This document shows, piece by piece, positions 1 through 10,420 of a DNA stretch of 64,000 nucleotides. Position 1 is the first letter of the stretch. Each line of letters begins with the position of its first letter. The translations under genes were made by a program, and so were the position numbers. The notes under the pieces were generated by a model, which was not told the origin of the DNA, did no database searches, and was given only the letters and a program-made list of their open reading frames with translations. The DNA comes from Cordylochernes scorpioides (lineage: Eukaryota > Arthropoda > Arachnida > Pseudoscorpiones > Chernetidae), in assembly GCA_030710605.1 (NCBI GenBank), contig CP092865.1:137745120-137809119 (forward strand), in the 5' to 3' direction.

Positions 1-120
1 TTGAAAATGCAATAAAACAACACACTTTGGTTCCTCACTCCAGCACAGAATGATATGGTGATGATAACAAATGAGCCACAACATCTGTTTTGGTAAATTA
101 TGACAAAAATACTCCATATA

Positions 121-300
121 CAGTTGAGAACCTCCCTGTAAAGGATAACACCTAATTGCAGAGCCAAACTGTCCTTTAGAGAGAGGTGTCCTCTTACTGA
201 AGAGTTACTAAATAGTAAAAATGGTCATTTTGCAAATGAAAACTGTCCTTTATAGAGAGGTGTCTTTTAGCAGGAGTGTCCTCTCATGGAGGTTCTACTG
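121..300. mobile_element. MITE family A (CAGTAGAACCTC ends), 180 bp
   Basis: Inverted ends CAGTTGAGAACCTCC and CATGGAGGTTCTACTG are flanked by TA on both sides. TA target duplication and these ends fit a non-autonomous pogo/Tc1-mariner element. The mirror is near 27472-27653 and a third copy near 47773-47955. Confidence 0.75.
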
Positions 301-937
301 TACCATATATAACTGTAAACATGATTAACTAAAATATTGTGTTTAAAGCATTTTTAATGGGAAAGGTTTAACGGTGAGTGGGAATGGCACCCATTTTCCA
401 AGGTGACATCTGAGGCTCTTTATTGGACACGACAACAACAATAGTAGAGATGCCTCTTTTGGCATACCATCCTCCTGCAACCTTATGTTGAATTCGAAGA
501 AAGAGAAACAAAATCCAATAACTTCAATTGATATTGACAGAACATTATAGACCTGTATCCTTGCTTAAAACATTGTTTCAACAAACATCAGATCTCAGTG
601 TGTAGATAGAATAAATAAAGACAAATACAAACAACTAATTATATTTTATTTGAGGGGTAAAAATTTATCCAAAATTTTAAAACTACAAAAACATCCAATA
701 TAACAATTTCACTAGGCATGAGACTAGATAGCAATTTGGAATGCTACATATTTAACAACAACAATGGTGATTGGTCCTTTTAAATAGAAACTCTGGCATT
801 TGGCACTCATTGAGGGTAAAACACACTTTACAAGATATGGGAGGTACAATTTGTTTCTGTTTCTTATTCCCTTGTGTAAAGATTACAGGAATTCCATGAA
901 AACAAGGTAATAAGACCAAATCCAAATAAATAAATAG

Positions 938-980
938 TGTGTGACGTTTCGGTAACAGCCTTGTTACCATCTTCAGACAA
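938..980 (-). ncRNA. Putative small hammerhead ribozyme, minus half
   Basis: On the minus strand, TGT precedes CTGAAGA, then a U, then stem II GGTAACA/TGTTACC with a 4-nt loop, then GAAAC and GTC followed by ACA. TGT:ACA would be stem I, and the self-complementary ACGT would be a 2-bp stem III without a loop. This fits the dimer-acting, reduced-stem-III hammerheads linked to Penelope-like elements. The extra U after A9 departs from the textbook core. Confidence 0.45.
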
Positions 981-992
981 AAGTACTGACAA

Positions 993-1034
993 GTCTGAAG
1001 ATGGTAACAATGCTGTTACTGAAACGTCACACAC
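993..1034 (+). ncRNA. Putative small hammerhead ribozyme, plus half
   Basis: CTGAAGA, a GGTAACA..TGTTACT stem II (one G-U pair) and GAAACGTC are followed by ACACAC that can pair with the TGT upstream. It lies opposite the minus-strand motif at 938-980. Confidence 0.42.
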
Positions 1035-1269
1035 TATTTATTTATTTGGATTTGGTCTTATTACCTTGTGTTTATAATCTATAATCTAAATTGTTCCTTA
1101 TCACGAATTCCATGAGATCAGGCTCGAGGAATGAGGTGTAGCTTTCATTGATCATGGCACCATGATCCAGGTACAATTTGGTGAAAGTCTGCTTTGCCTT
1201 TTAGGAAAAATTTGGATTATAGATAAGAATCCCAAAATAACAATAAGAAAATTAGAACTGATGTTTCAA

Positions 1270-1435
1270 TAATGACACTGTCACCATCATCAGACAAAAG
1301 TACTGAATGAGAACAATTAAAAGGTAACAAGACCAAATAAAAATTATTGAAATATTTGTGAGGTTTCGGTAACGGCATTTTTACCACGTCACAAACAACT
1401 CAATAATTTTGATATTTTGTCTTATTACCTTTTGA
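1270..1435. repeat. Degenerate foldback repeat
   Basis: The order of the halves is disturbed: ACTGTCACCATCATCAGAC precedes a second AAGGTAACAAGACC...GGTTTCGGTAACGGC unit. It keeps the family ends but no intact ribozyme-like core. Confidence 0.5.
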
Positions 1436-1779
1436 TATTCTAATCTATAAACCAAATTATCATTACTAAATGAGAAAAATAGACATAACATAAACTCATG
1501 GACAAAACTTAAGAAAGTGGAAAGTTTTTGATGCCACCATTTGTCTATTATTTTAAGGTGAAAGAATAAGCTACCCACCTTTCTCAATGTTTTCCATGTA
1601 ACAGTGTCATCGTGAGAAAGTTAGGTAACCTGTTCATTCAAATGTAGGTGTTCTTTATTCAAAATTCGATTTTCACTCTGAGAAATATTTTGACTTTTAG
1701 ACTATATTGACAATGAATAATGCCACATTTTCCGGTTTAAACAACACCATAATAAAAAAAATATATGTATATATATATA

Positions 1780-1956
1780 CAGTTAAACCTGTCTATAGCG
1801 CCCCCTCTTGGGACTCACCAAAATAGGGTGTTATAGAGAGGGGGTGCTATAGACAGGTCACTTTTAATGTAAATCGCATCGTAATGCGTATTTAAATCGG
1901 GTGCTATAGAGAGGGAGGTGCTATTTAGAGGGGGGCGCTATAGACAGGTTTAACTG
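1780..1956. mobile_element. MITE family B (CAGTTAAACCTGTC ends)
   Basis: The 177-bp element has terminal repeats CAGTTAAACCTGTCTATAGC on both sides, flanked by TA. The interior repeats GCGCTATAGA-type words. Same insertion as 25748-25910 and 46061-46223. Confidence 0.8.
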
Positions 1957-2400
1957 TATATAAACTTTAAATAAAAACAATGCTAATTTAAAAATAAATA
2001 TAGAAAAAATCTAATTACTAATCAAATAATTAACTTCTCTTAATTTTCCTCGAGTAAAAAATGATTTTGGCACTTAGTTGGTTGATCTTACATTTAAGTT
2101 TTTGGTATCATTCTTGGTTAGGCTAGAAAACACAGAATAACGCCAAAATATACCGATGTTTTGTAGAATAAATACCTTAAAATCTAAAGAGTTATTGATT
2201 CAATAAAAACAAATTAGAACAAAATGGTTGATGAAGTTTTGGCATTTAAACTTACTGATAATAACTCCATTAATAAACTATGGAGAAAATGTGACAAAAA
2301 TGGGAACATTTATTATAGAAAGCTGTTTCTATTTGCATTAATGCTAACATTCAACTTGGTCCACATTTTTATAATTTATTCATAATTTTTACCAGATTCT

Positions 2401-2605
2401 TTTTATTTTTATTTATGCTTATGAGGTGATACAGCAGCGTATTTACAATTAGAGAGGAGACAAAATGAATTAAATCTAGAAAAAAGAAGTGAGGACATAT
2501 CGGTCATTAAAATTTGAGAGGCATGTCCAGTAGCTGCTGTATTGTCCGTGAGGTCAGACGTACGGACCTCTGTGGTGTTGATCTCTTGGCTAACGACTTG
2601 GAACG
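2401..2605 (-). mobile_element. Retroposed 205-bp insert in the left arm only
   Basis: ACCAGATTCT occurs on both sides (2391-2400 and 2606-2615), and the right arm has one undisturbed copy of this site near 25313-25325. On the minus strand the insert ends in an A-rich tail with AATAAA. No family is recognised. It could be a SINE or a 5'-truncated cDNA of a host transcript. Confidence 0.6.
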
Positions 2606-3036
2606 ACCAGATTCTTGTAAATGTTTGATGTTTGTAGAGTGTCACAAAATTTGGTAAAATCACAACTTTTTAAACTTAATACTGCCCTCCCCCCATATAA
2701 AAACTTTCTTATTTATCTAAATGTAACAAGAACAATAAAGGAATTAGTGATAACAACAACAACAAAGTAACATGTCACCATTCAATGTACAAATTCTCAT
2801 AGAGGTAGTTGATTAGCTGCTGTGTGTGAGATTTGATAAATGGACTGTCAACTTTGTGGATTCCACCTTAAAAACCAAATCATCCATATATAAAATAAAT
2901 AATACCCAAAATTATTCTTTGTAATACTAATTAGACTAAAATTACCCGCTTAAACTTATTTTTAAAAACTAACAATTTAACGAATGAAAACATGTGAATG
3001 TTTCTTTTCACAAATAAATCAAACTTCTACTAAGAT

Positions 3037-3224
3037 AAAAGAAAATAAGACCTAATCCAAATAAGTTATTAGTGTGTGACGTTTCGGCAAAAACGTTGTC
3101 ACCATCATCAGACAAAAGAATTTTTTTTTAAATTGATTTTTTTTTGTCTGATGATGGTGACAACGTTGTTGCCAAAATGTCACACACTAATAAATTATTT
3201 GGATTAGGTCTTATTTTCTTTTAT
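3037..3224. repeat. Foldback repeat, GGTGACA subfamily
   Basis: The ends are AAAAGAAAATAAGACCTAAT and its complement. The stem II sequence is GGTGACA/TGTTGCC rather than GGTAACA/TGTTACC, keeping pairing through wobbles, and the centre is an A/T homopolymer. The plus half has lost G12 (CCAAAATGTC). The mirror is at 24708-24896 and a third copy at 45022-45209. Confidence 0.8.
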
Positions 3225-3255
3225 TATAATCTATAATCCAAATTGTGCTTTATTA

Positions 3256-3587
3256 TCAAACTTCTACTGTCCTTACTGTGATGAAAAAATATATTGGGAG
3301 GGCTTGGCTCATCAGTAACTTGTCCTTATTATTTGCGGAAGAGCATAGCTCGATGCAAATATTTATATGTAACTCTACTGTCCTAAAAGCTTATGTCCAT
3401 AGTTTGCTTGAATCCCATTTCTAAGATTCCACCCTTCAGTGCAGCATATATAAGCAGAATGATCCAATACAGTATTAGAGCTCTAAGAAGCGGTCTGGTA
3501 GATTAAATTGGTGAAACTGCTAGGAGGGTTTACCAGCCAAGCCCTCCCAATATATTTTTAATCACAGTAAAGACAGTAGAAGTTTGA
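3256..3587. mobile_element. MITE family E (TCAAACTTCTACTGTC ends)
   Basis: Long imperfect inverted repeats begin TCAAACTTCTACTGTCC and end GGACAGTAGAAGTTTGA-like, with TATTGGGAGGGC inside and a second inverted pair at the centre. Copies at 24341-24673 and 44655-44988 are the mirror and direct versions. Confidence 0.7.
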
Positions 3588-3733
3588 TTTATTTGTGAAA
3601 AGAAACATTCATGTCTTAATGTCTTCATTCCTTCAATATAGATAACGCATTATTGCTTTGTATTAAAAGCTACACAATAAGAGTAAAAATAAAAATAAAA
3701 AGGAATGTTATGGCACTGCGCTGTGAGGTTACG

Positions 3734-3951
3734 TTACTTCTTAAGATAATACTTGGTGGGGACAAATGGCATCTTGGCTACTTGAGCTGGGAAGGTTTTG
3801 TTCCTCAGGACATAGAGCAGTCCTGTGCCAACCTTGGCCGTGTCACGGGGGACGTAGGCCATGGCGATGTTGGTCTTGAGCTCTGGGGAGGGACATCCAC
3901 TGGTGACAGAGCCTAGAGACTGTCCTGCTTCTGTCTGTAGCTGGGTCCCCT
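3734..3951 (-). CDS. AMT: AMT left copy, terminal exon f
   Basis: This 218-bp exon runs from a GACAG acceptor to a TAA stop. It encodes [44 protein letters not shown] to the [12 protein letters not shown] terminus typical of T-protein. No convincing poly(A) signal is close by. Confidence 0.92.
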
Positions 3952-6900
3952 CTGTCACAGCAGGATACATTCAGAGAAGTAGCGTCATATTTTGCTACAA
4001 GTATAAATTTATGGTAAGGCACAATTTGGATTATAGATTATAAACAAGGTAATAAGACCAAATCTAAATAAATAATAGTGTGTGACGTTTCAGTAACAGC
4101 ATTGTTAACCATCATCAGACAACGTACTGAATGAAAAAATATATCACAGCATGTTTTTAAATAGTTACTGTTATCAAGTGTGTAAACAAGATAGCAAATA
4201 AGAAGAAAATAGTTTTCTAATAAAAATTCCAAGAAAAAGAATCTAGAAAAAATCTAGGAAATTTTCTAGGAAAATCTGGTATCTTGTTAACACGCTTGAT
4301 AACGTTACTATTTAAAACATGCTGTGTGGTAAATTTTCTCATTCAGTACTATTATCTGAAGATGATAACAACGCTGTTACCGAAACATCGCACACTATTT
4401 ATATATTTAGATTTGGTTTTATTACCTTAAGTTGTGTATTTATTTATTTAAAGTATTCCACCACACAGAGTACCACTCACCTCGAGGTACAGCACCTGTT
4501 GACTTAAGTCCAACTCTCCGCTTCTCCGGCTTGTTCTTCAGCTGAGCCAGAATGACGTCGGCTCCTGGGAAGTTGGCTTCAGTCCTGCGTCGTTTTCCTG
4601 AGCCACACAGGAATGACAGAGGGTTAGAGCTCACACCAACAGTGGAATCTAATTCTAACAACTTGGTTATAACATGATAACACTTAAGTCCCATGATAAG
4701 GCACAATTTGGGTTATAGATTATAAACACAAGGTAATAAGACCAAATCCAAATAAATAAATAGTGTGTGACGTTTCAGTAACAGCGTTGTTACCATCTTC
4801 AGACAAAAGTGCCGAATGAGAAAAAATAACACAGCATGTTTTCTTGTTTACACACTTGATAACAGTAACTATTTAAAACATGCTGTGATATTTTTTTTCT
4901 CATTCAGCACTTTTGTCTGAAGATGGTAACAATGCTGTTACTGAAACATCACACACTATTTATTTGGATTTGGTCTTATTACCTTGTGACTAAAGAGTCC
5001 CATATTTCATGTTCTAATTATTTTAACACAACATGGTTCTATAACAACTGGTTCCCTCCAATTAACGATGTCATTGTGAGGTTCAACTGTATATGGATAG
5101 TCTACTGTATATACACTCATGGACAAAATACATTGTTATACCTTCAAAAAAGTTGGTGTTCAGAAACTGAAATATTGGTAAAAAAAATTATTTTGATCCA
5201 ATATACCTATATATGACTTTTTAATTAAATGTCGGTGTGTATCAAATATCTTTCAGAGTTATTGTCCCAATATACATGCTAAAATGTACAACTTCCTTAA
5301 GTTTTGTCCATGAGTGTAGTTCACACCGACACATATTTAGATGGAATTGTAGTATCTAAGTACTGTAAGATGACTGTATCCCATGTGATAGGTTTACCTA
5401 TGGTCCAGGCCAGAGAGGCCTCCACAGGAGTGGTATCCTCAGAGATGTCATGTCCATACAGACACAGTCCGGCTTCCAGTCTGAGAGAGTCCCGGGCTCC
5501 CAGTCCGGCCAGTTTAACATCCTCATGTTGGAGGAGGGTCTCCACAATGTGGCAGGCCTTGGAGGCTGGCACTGACAGCTGCAGCAAAGTATCACTCTGG
5601 AGGGGCACTGGGTACTAACATATACAACACTCTCTGTGATTGCTTCAGTTTCCAAACAATAAAATTGAAGGTTGAGTAATAAGGCACTATTTAGATAATA
5701 GATCAGAACTACAAGGTCTTCTTCTTCTTTCTTATCTCCACTCAATCATATTAGGATATCAAGTTGTGACCCTTGATGGTGTCTGTTTGACAACCATCAT
5801 GACTGGGTGAAGTAGAATGCGTCTGCCTTTGTCATTAAGACTGGGAGCACTACTCAGTAGCAGGCCGACTAAGCTCCAAAAGAAATGGCCGCCTCTGACA
5901 TGAGGAACAGACGCCATGTACAGCCACTCCTAACATGGAGTACAAACGCTACTCATCCTGTATCCCTGGATTAGGAGCCCTTACAGGGTACTATCAGCCG
6001 GGCCAGCTGAGCCCAGTTTTTTTAGTGAGCTTGTTACTGCTCCCTCTTCTACAAGGTAATAGGACCAAATCAAAATAAATAAATAGTGAGTGACGTTTCT
6101 GTAACAGTTTTGTTACCTAATGATGGATTAAATAAAAACTGCTTCACTAGCTGTACCACCATTAACAAAATGGATCATAAAAGTGGCAAATCTCACCCAC
6201 ATGCACCATTATCAGACAATAGTACTGAATGAAGTTGACAAAGTAAATTCAGTACTTATATCTGATGATAGTAACAATGCAATTACCAAAACATCACACA
6301 CTATTTATTTATTTTGATTTAGTAATATACAGTAGAACCTCTCTTTAGCAGACACCTCTTTACAAAGAACAGTTTGTACTTTTTAAGTATTTGTACTCTT
6401 TAAGCTCCAATGGCCCCTGATTCTTGCAAAGGTCCAACCCCACCAGCGAGTGCAAGTAACCAAACAATGCTCTGGACATTTGTAAGTGCAAAGTCGAACT
6501 GCTTTTCACATGTGTAGACATGTGGTGTACTTACAGTAAAAGCAAGTCGCCTACTTCTACCCACCATGATTATCATGGCCTGTACTACGTGTACTAGGGA
6601 TAAGCAAAAAAAAAGGACAGTTTTCATTTGTAAAATTACCATTTTTACTATTTAGCAACTCTCTGGTAATAGGACACCTCTCCTTTAAGGACACTTTGGC
6701 TCTGCAATTACAGGGAGGTTCTATTGTATTACCTTGTGTTTTAAAAATGATATTATAAATATGAATATATGTATGTGAAATCTTGTTATAACAGCATTGC
6801 TAGACCGTGACGGCGGGCGGTTGGCTTCGGCAACACTGGAGCTGACGTCACGTCCTGTTGATGTAACCTGCAAGCGGCGTCGCCACGCTGACTTATTCTC

Positions 6901-9900
6901 TTTCTCCATGTTTACTATTTAATCTATATAAAATCCTTTTACCTTGTAGTTAATTAAATAATAATTAACGTTGAGCGCTGTGTGTAATCAAATTGTAATA
7001 CAACAAGCATCCATTATAACACAGCAACTTGGTTATAAGATCTTAATTCTAAAGTTCCAAGTTTCATGTTCCAGTTATTTTAACTGTGGTTATACCAACC
7101 ACATGGCTATACAGTATAATCTCCCACTAGAGACCACAACCTCATAGTTAAGCCTGTTCTTCTTGGAGGTGGTCTTTATCAGAGACTCTGTCATGAGGAG
7201 TCTTTTCTCCGAAACACAAACTCTGATAAAAGGTAAAAGATCAAATCCAAATAAATAAAGTATGTGACATTTTGGTAACAGAATTGTTACCATCATCAGA
7301 CAAAAGTACTGAAGATGGTAACAACACTGTTACCAAAACATCACACACTATTTATTTATTTGGATTTGGTCTACCTTTTATTTCTAATCTATTATCCAAA
7401 TTATACCTTATCAATTTAATGATAAAGCACAATTTGGATTATAGATTTTAGATACAAGAAAATAAGATCTAACCCAAAAATCCGGCTGTTAACGAGACGT
7501 CACACACAATTAAATTATTTGAATTAGGTCTTATTACCTTGTATCAATAAGATTGAAGGTTGAGTGATAAGGCACAATTTGGATTATATACAGAACTAAA
7601 AGGTAATAAGACCAAATCTAAATAAATAAATAGTGTGTGGCATTTTGGTCTTATTACCTTTTATTTCTAATATATAATCCAAATTGTACTTAATCTTCTT
7701 CTTCTTCTTTCTTATCTCAAAGCCATGATAATCATGGTGGGTAGTTAGCGACTGCTTTTATTGTAAGCGCACCACATGTCTATACATGTGAAAAGCAGTT
7801 CGACTTTGCACTTACAAATGTGCCAGAGCCCCATTTGGTTACTTACACTTGCTGGTGGGGTTGAACTTTGGCAAGAATCGGGGGCCATTGGAGCATTTTT
7901 TTTTTTTTTTAAACAGAAAAAAGTGTCCAATGCGGGAATCGAACCCAGGTCGTATTGGTCGAAAACCAAATGGTTTAACCAGCCTTCCACCGACCCCCCA
8001 TTGTACTTTATCAATCTAAGAAATCAAGAGAAACCAGAATAGCCATGTTTTTAGGTATGGTCCTTCACTCTAACTATAGTCTTGTATGTTGTTGTAGCGA
8101 AGTTTGGCTAAACAGTAGAACCTCCATGAGAGGACACTCATGCTAGAGGACACCTCTCTACAAAGGACAGTTTTCATTTACAAAATTACCATTTTTTACT
8201 ATTTAGTAACTCTCTGGTAAGAGGACACACCTCTTCCTAAAGGACACTTTGGCTCTGCAATTAGGTGTCCTTTACATGGAGGTTCTACTGTATTTACAGG
8301 AGTTACCATCTAACTGAGTGTTACAAAGGAAGGAAGAAGTTGTTACCTCCACTCCATCCTCCCCAGTGTAGCCACACCTAGTCACCCTACAGTCAGGGAC
8401 ACCACAGAGAGTGGCCAGGGTGGAAGTCATGAAGTGGAGGGAGGAGAGGTCCGCCGAAGTGTGGGGCTGGAGAGCCTCAGCCATGGCCGGACCTGGACAC
8501 ATGGTGTCGTACAGACAACACGTATTGACATTCCCAAGTCCAGGTAACTAACTGTTTGTATTTGAAGAATTTCATTTTCATAAAACCCTGATTGACAATA
8601 CCTAAAAACAACCTATGTATATATGATCAAAATTATTATAGCTCTCTTTCATTTTCCACTTCATCTGTTGTATATATCTCTCTTAGGAGAATCTGTATAT
8701 AGGACTAAAGGTCTTAATAAAGTTATTGATTCAAAACACAGATACTTCCACTAATTATAGACATAAGGTAATAAGACCAAATCCAAATAAATAAATAGTG
8801 TGTGACATTTCGGTAACAACGCTGTTACCGAAATGTCACACACTTTTTATTTATTTGGATTTGGTCTTATTACCTTATGTTTATAAACTATAATCCAAAT
8901 TGTGCCTTATCATTTCCACTAAATATCTTTTTATTACAGTATAACCTCTCTCTAAAATCTCTCCCTCATCGACCTCCATCCCATGGCAATGAAGACAACA
9001 GCAGTGGAGGAGACAATCACCAACAAGTACCATTTTGGTCTTGAGATGGGCAATGCCAATCACCACAGTGACCTGCCCACTCTGTAGGAAAGAACTCTGG
9101 TGGTCCATTGGTAGTGAGGTCTTTCCTGCTGTGGAAGCCATCATTAAAGACTTGGTATATATTATTTATATATATATAAAACTATGCACATAGGATTTTA
9201 AGACAGTAGAATTACATATAAATATTTGCATTGAGAAATTCTCTTCTGCAAATAATAAGGACAAGAAGGCCAGATAGGCATAAATTCAATATAATTTGCT
9301 ACTCAGCCTGATAGATAAGAAAGAAGAAGACTCAGCATGATTATCAAGGCCTGTACCACATGTAGTTGGGATAATAAAATGTTCCCCCATGGTTGAACCA
9401 ACTTACCCTGCAGGGCAATGAGGGCTCTATCCTCCACTTGCTCCACGTGGACATCGCAGCCTTGGGCTCGGAACTTCTCCGCTCCAGTCTGACACATCCA
9501 CTCTCCGTCCACCCAGGGTACAAGCCACATACACCATTGGAAGTCATACAGATATATTGGAACTATGGCACAGATCATAAAACACCTTATAAAAGGTGGA
9601 TCAGATTTTTACTATTTAGCAACTCTCTGTTAAGTGGACATCTCTCTCTAAAGAACACTTTGGCTCTGCAACTTGGTATTGTCTTTTACAGAGAGGTTTT
9701 AATATATGTATATAAGTCTAAACACTGTTATCTCCAACCTATGCAAAGTGAATATTTGCAGCTTGAATAGAAGATCACCATTTGTTAACCTTCTTTTGAA
9801 TTGTGGCTGCTTTGTTTTAAAGCTGGTGAAATATTGAGTGAAATAGGTGAAGTATTCAGGTTGTAACAAGTTACATTTTGGTGATTATTTCTTGTAATAA

Positions 9901-10113
9901 CTCGACATAGCACTCCTCCTATACAAATCTTCCAAAGTGGAGTTAGAAGTCCCCTGTCCCTCACCATCAAATGACGGAGGTCTTTCTCCCTGCAGCCAGC
10001 GTTGGACACCACATAGAGATGATCTTCCATGGTCCTGGTGACAATGAGGTCGTCCATGATCCCACCACGGCTGTTGGTGAACAGGGTCAGAGTGCCCTGG
10101 CTGGGAGTCAACT
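3734..10113 (-). CDS. AMT: Aminomethyltransferase (glycine cleavage T-protein), partial gene, left copy
   Basis: T-protein moves the aminomethyl carbon from lipoylated H-protein to tetrahydrofolate, releasing ammonia and giving 5,10-methylene-THF in the mitochondrial glycine cleavage system. Six minus-strand exons (10113-9965, 9488-9407, 8492-8347, 5578-5398, 4597-4481, 3951-3734) join in frame through GT..AG sites. They encode about 264 residues covering GGIMDDLIV with the conserved active-site Asp, [58 protein letters not shown] and the terminal [15 protein letters not shown] motif (here [14 protein letters not shown]). Animal AMT precursors are about 400 residues, so the targeting peptide and the first folate-binding segment are missing. 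All six exons keep an open frame. It differs from the right copy at several residues, for example S/G, S/N, M/T and R/H in the first exon. The exon order is certain; the 5' boundary of the first exon is the least sure. Confidence 0.88.
4045..4428. repeat. Long foldback repeat
   Basis: This near-palindrome of about 385 bp has the usual GTGTGTGACGTTTCAGTAACA ends and an extended inner stem with AACATGCTGTG and CTAGAAAA inverted segments. The mirror is at 23494-23878 and a third copy at 43806-44190. Confidence 0.8.
4481..4597 (-). CDS. AMT: AMT left copy, exon e
   Basis: This 117-bp exon encodes [36 protein letters not shown]. It lies between a CTCAG acceptor and a GTGAGT donor and is open in the expected phase. 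Confidence 0.92.
4730..4985. repeat. Foldback repeat in AMT intron
   Basis: This palindrome has the extended inner stem (AACAGCATGTTT and complement). The plus half reads CTGAAGATGG..GAAACATC. The mirror is at 22939-23192. Confidence 0.8.
5114..5316. mobile_element. MITE family C (CACTCATGGACAAAA ends)
   Basis: The ends CACTCATGGACAAAA and TTTTGTCCATGAGTG are flanked by TA. The interior holds AAATATTGGTAAAAAAA. The right-arm counterpart (22096-22802) is enlarged by a SINE-like insertion. Confidence 0.7.
5398..5578 (-). CDS. AMT: AMT left copy, exon d
   Basis: This 181-bp exon encodes [57 protein letters not shown], the most conserved C-terminal part of T-protein. The acceptor is GCTGCAG and the donor GTAAAC. 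Confidence 0.92.
5715..6050 (-). mobile_element. SINE-like repeat with (GAA)n tail
   Basis: On the minus strand a GC-richer body containing GGGCTCAGCTGGCCCGGCTG ends in an (A/G)AAGAAG tail. The right-arm mirror is about 21390-21725. The sequence resembles the head of the repeat at 22176-22456. The promoter boxes are not clear. Confidence 0.5.
6053..6325. repeat. Degenerate foldback repeat
   Basis: The family ends AAGGTAATAGGACC and TTGATTTAGTAAT flank a centre with an unrelated segment (GCTTCACTAGCTGTACC). The mirror is at 21119-21394. Confidence 0.65.
6330..6726. mobile_element. MITE family A interrupted by a SINE fragment
   Basis: Ends CAGTAGAACCTCTC and GAGGTTCTATTG are TA-flanked. A 3' SINE fragment (6395-6604) sits inside it. 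The right-arm element near 20944-21117 is uninterrupted. Confidence 0.7.
6395..6604 (+). mobile_element. 5'-truncated tRNA-derived SINE
   Basis: It matches the body of the full SINE at 19228-19530 (CCCCACCAGCGAGTG, GTCGAACTGCTTTTCACATG, ACCATGATTATCATGGCCTG) but lacks the tRNA-like head. It is absent from the right arm, so it is a later or lost insertion. Confidence 0.65.
6740..6960. other. Arm-specific GC-rich segment, unidentified
   Basis: The left arm has a segment with CGTGACGGCGGGCGG and GCGGCGTCGCCACGC that has no counterpart in the right arm, where a family B MITE stands nearby. No convincing ORF, terminal repeat or target duplication was found. Confidence 0.3.
7214..7383. repeat. Foldback repeat, single copy in the left arm
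   Basis: This palindrome of about 170 bp has TTTTGGTAACAGAATTG and its complement. Both halves have A in place of G12 (CAAAA). The right arm carries the same unit four times in tandem (19822-20486). Confidence 0.8.
7454..7543. repeat. Short foldback remnant
   Basis: The ends ACAAGAAAATAAGATCTAAC and GTCTTATTACCTTGT are kept, with GAGACGTCACACAC in one half only. The mirror is at 19685-19774. Confidence 0.6.
7696..7999 (-). mobile_element. tRNA-derived SINE, left copy
   Basis: This is the mirror of the SINE at 19228-19530, with the tRNA-like head on the right and the (CTT)n tail on the left as seen on the plus strand. Flanks ATTGTACTTTATC (8000-8012) and ATTGTACTTAATC (7683-7695) are the target duplication with one mismatch. 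The insertion predates the inverted duplication. Confidence 0.8.
8113..8290. mobile_element. MITE family A
   Basis: Ends CAGTAGAACCTCCATGAG and CATGGAGGTTCTACTG over 178 bp. The mirror is near 18926-19108. Confidence 0.75.
8347..8492 (-). CDS. AMT: AMT left copy, exon c
   Basis: This 146-bp exon encodes [40 protein letters not shown]. The [14 protein letters not shown] stretch is a T-protein signature. The acceptor is GTCCAG and the donor GTAACA. Confidence 0.9.
8764..8877. repeat. Minimal perfect foldback repeat
   Basis: This 114-bp near-perfect palindrome joins two ends directly through GGTAACAACGCTGTTACC, so the single central hairpin serves both strands. It has no CTGANGA box. The mirror at 16960-17071 has the same form. 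Confidence 0.85.
9407..9488 (-). CDS. AMT: AMT left copy, exon b
   Basis: This 82-bp exon runs from a GTCAG acceptor to a GTAAGT donor. It encodes [28 protein letters not shown], matching the T-protein segment after the EKDL motif. It enters in phase 0 and leaves in phase 1. Confidence 0.88.
9965..10113 (-). CDS. AMT: AMT left copy, exon a
   Basis: The exon encodes [37 protein letters not shown], including the conserved active-site Asp of the DDLIV motif. It ends at a GTGAGG donor. The chosen acceptor (GGCAG) needs a phase-1 upstream exon, which is not present. An in-frame stop three codons further upstream excludes a much longer exon. Confidence 0.85.
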
Positions 10114-10420
10114 CTGCCATCACAGACAATCAGCAAGTAACCTAGATACATGACACGGCCATATTTACTATTTAGCAACTTTTTGTTAAGACTAAAGAAT
10201 ACTTTGGCTATGCAACTAGGTGTAATACACAGAAGTTTTACTATCTCACACAACTCTGTCACCAGTGTGTCAACAAGTAAAGGCAGAGCCAGTCTCTGAA
10301 AATGTAGATCACAGCACCCATGACTTTAAGATCCCAAAAGTCCCAAAAGGGTATCAAATTCATGTTAATAATTAAAATATATTAATGATAAGGCACAATT
10401 TGGATTATAGATTATAAAAC

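Larger units (their letters stand above)
904..1068. repeat. Palindromic foldback repeat with hammerhead-like motifs
   Basis: Two inverted halves run from AAGGTAATAAGACC to GGTCTTATTACCTT around a short AAAAGTACTGAC-type centre. Each half has CTGAAGA, a GGTAACA/TGTTAC(C/T) hairpin and GAAACGTC. The mirror copy is at 26639-26835. Confidence 0.85.

Noticed and set aside
4038..4507. Short ORFs reading ..[15 protein letters not shown].. found dozens of times
   Set aside because: They are translations of the palindromic foldback repeat, not genes; frames and ends follow the repeat.
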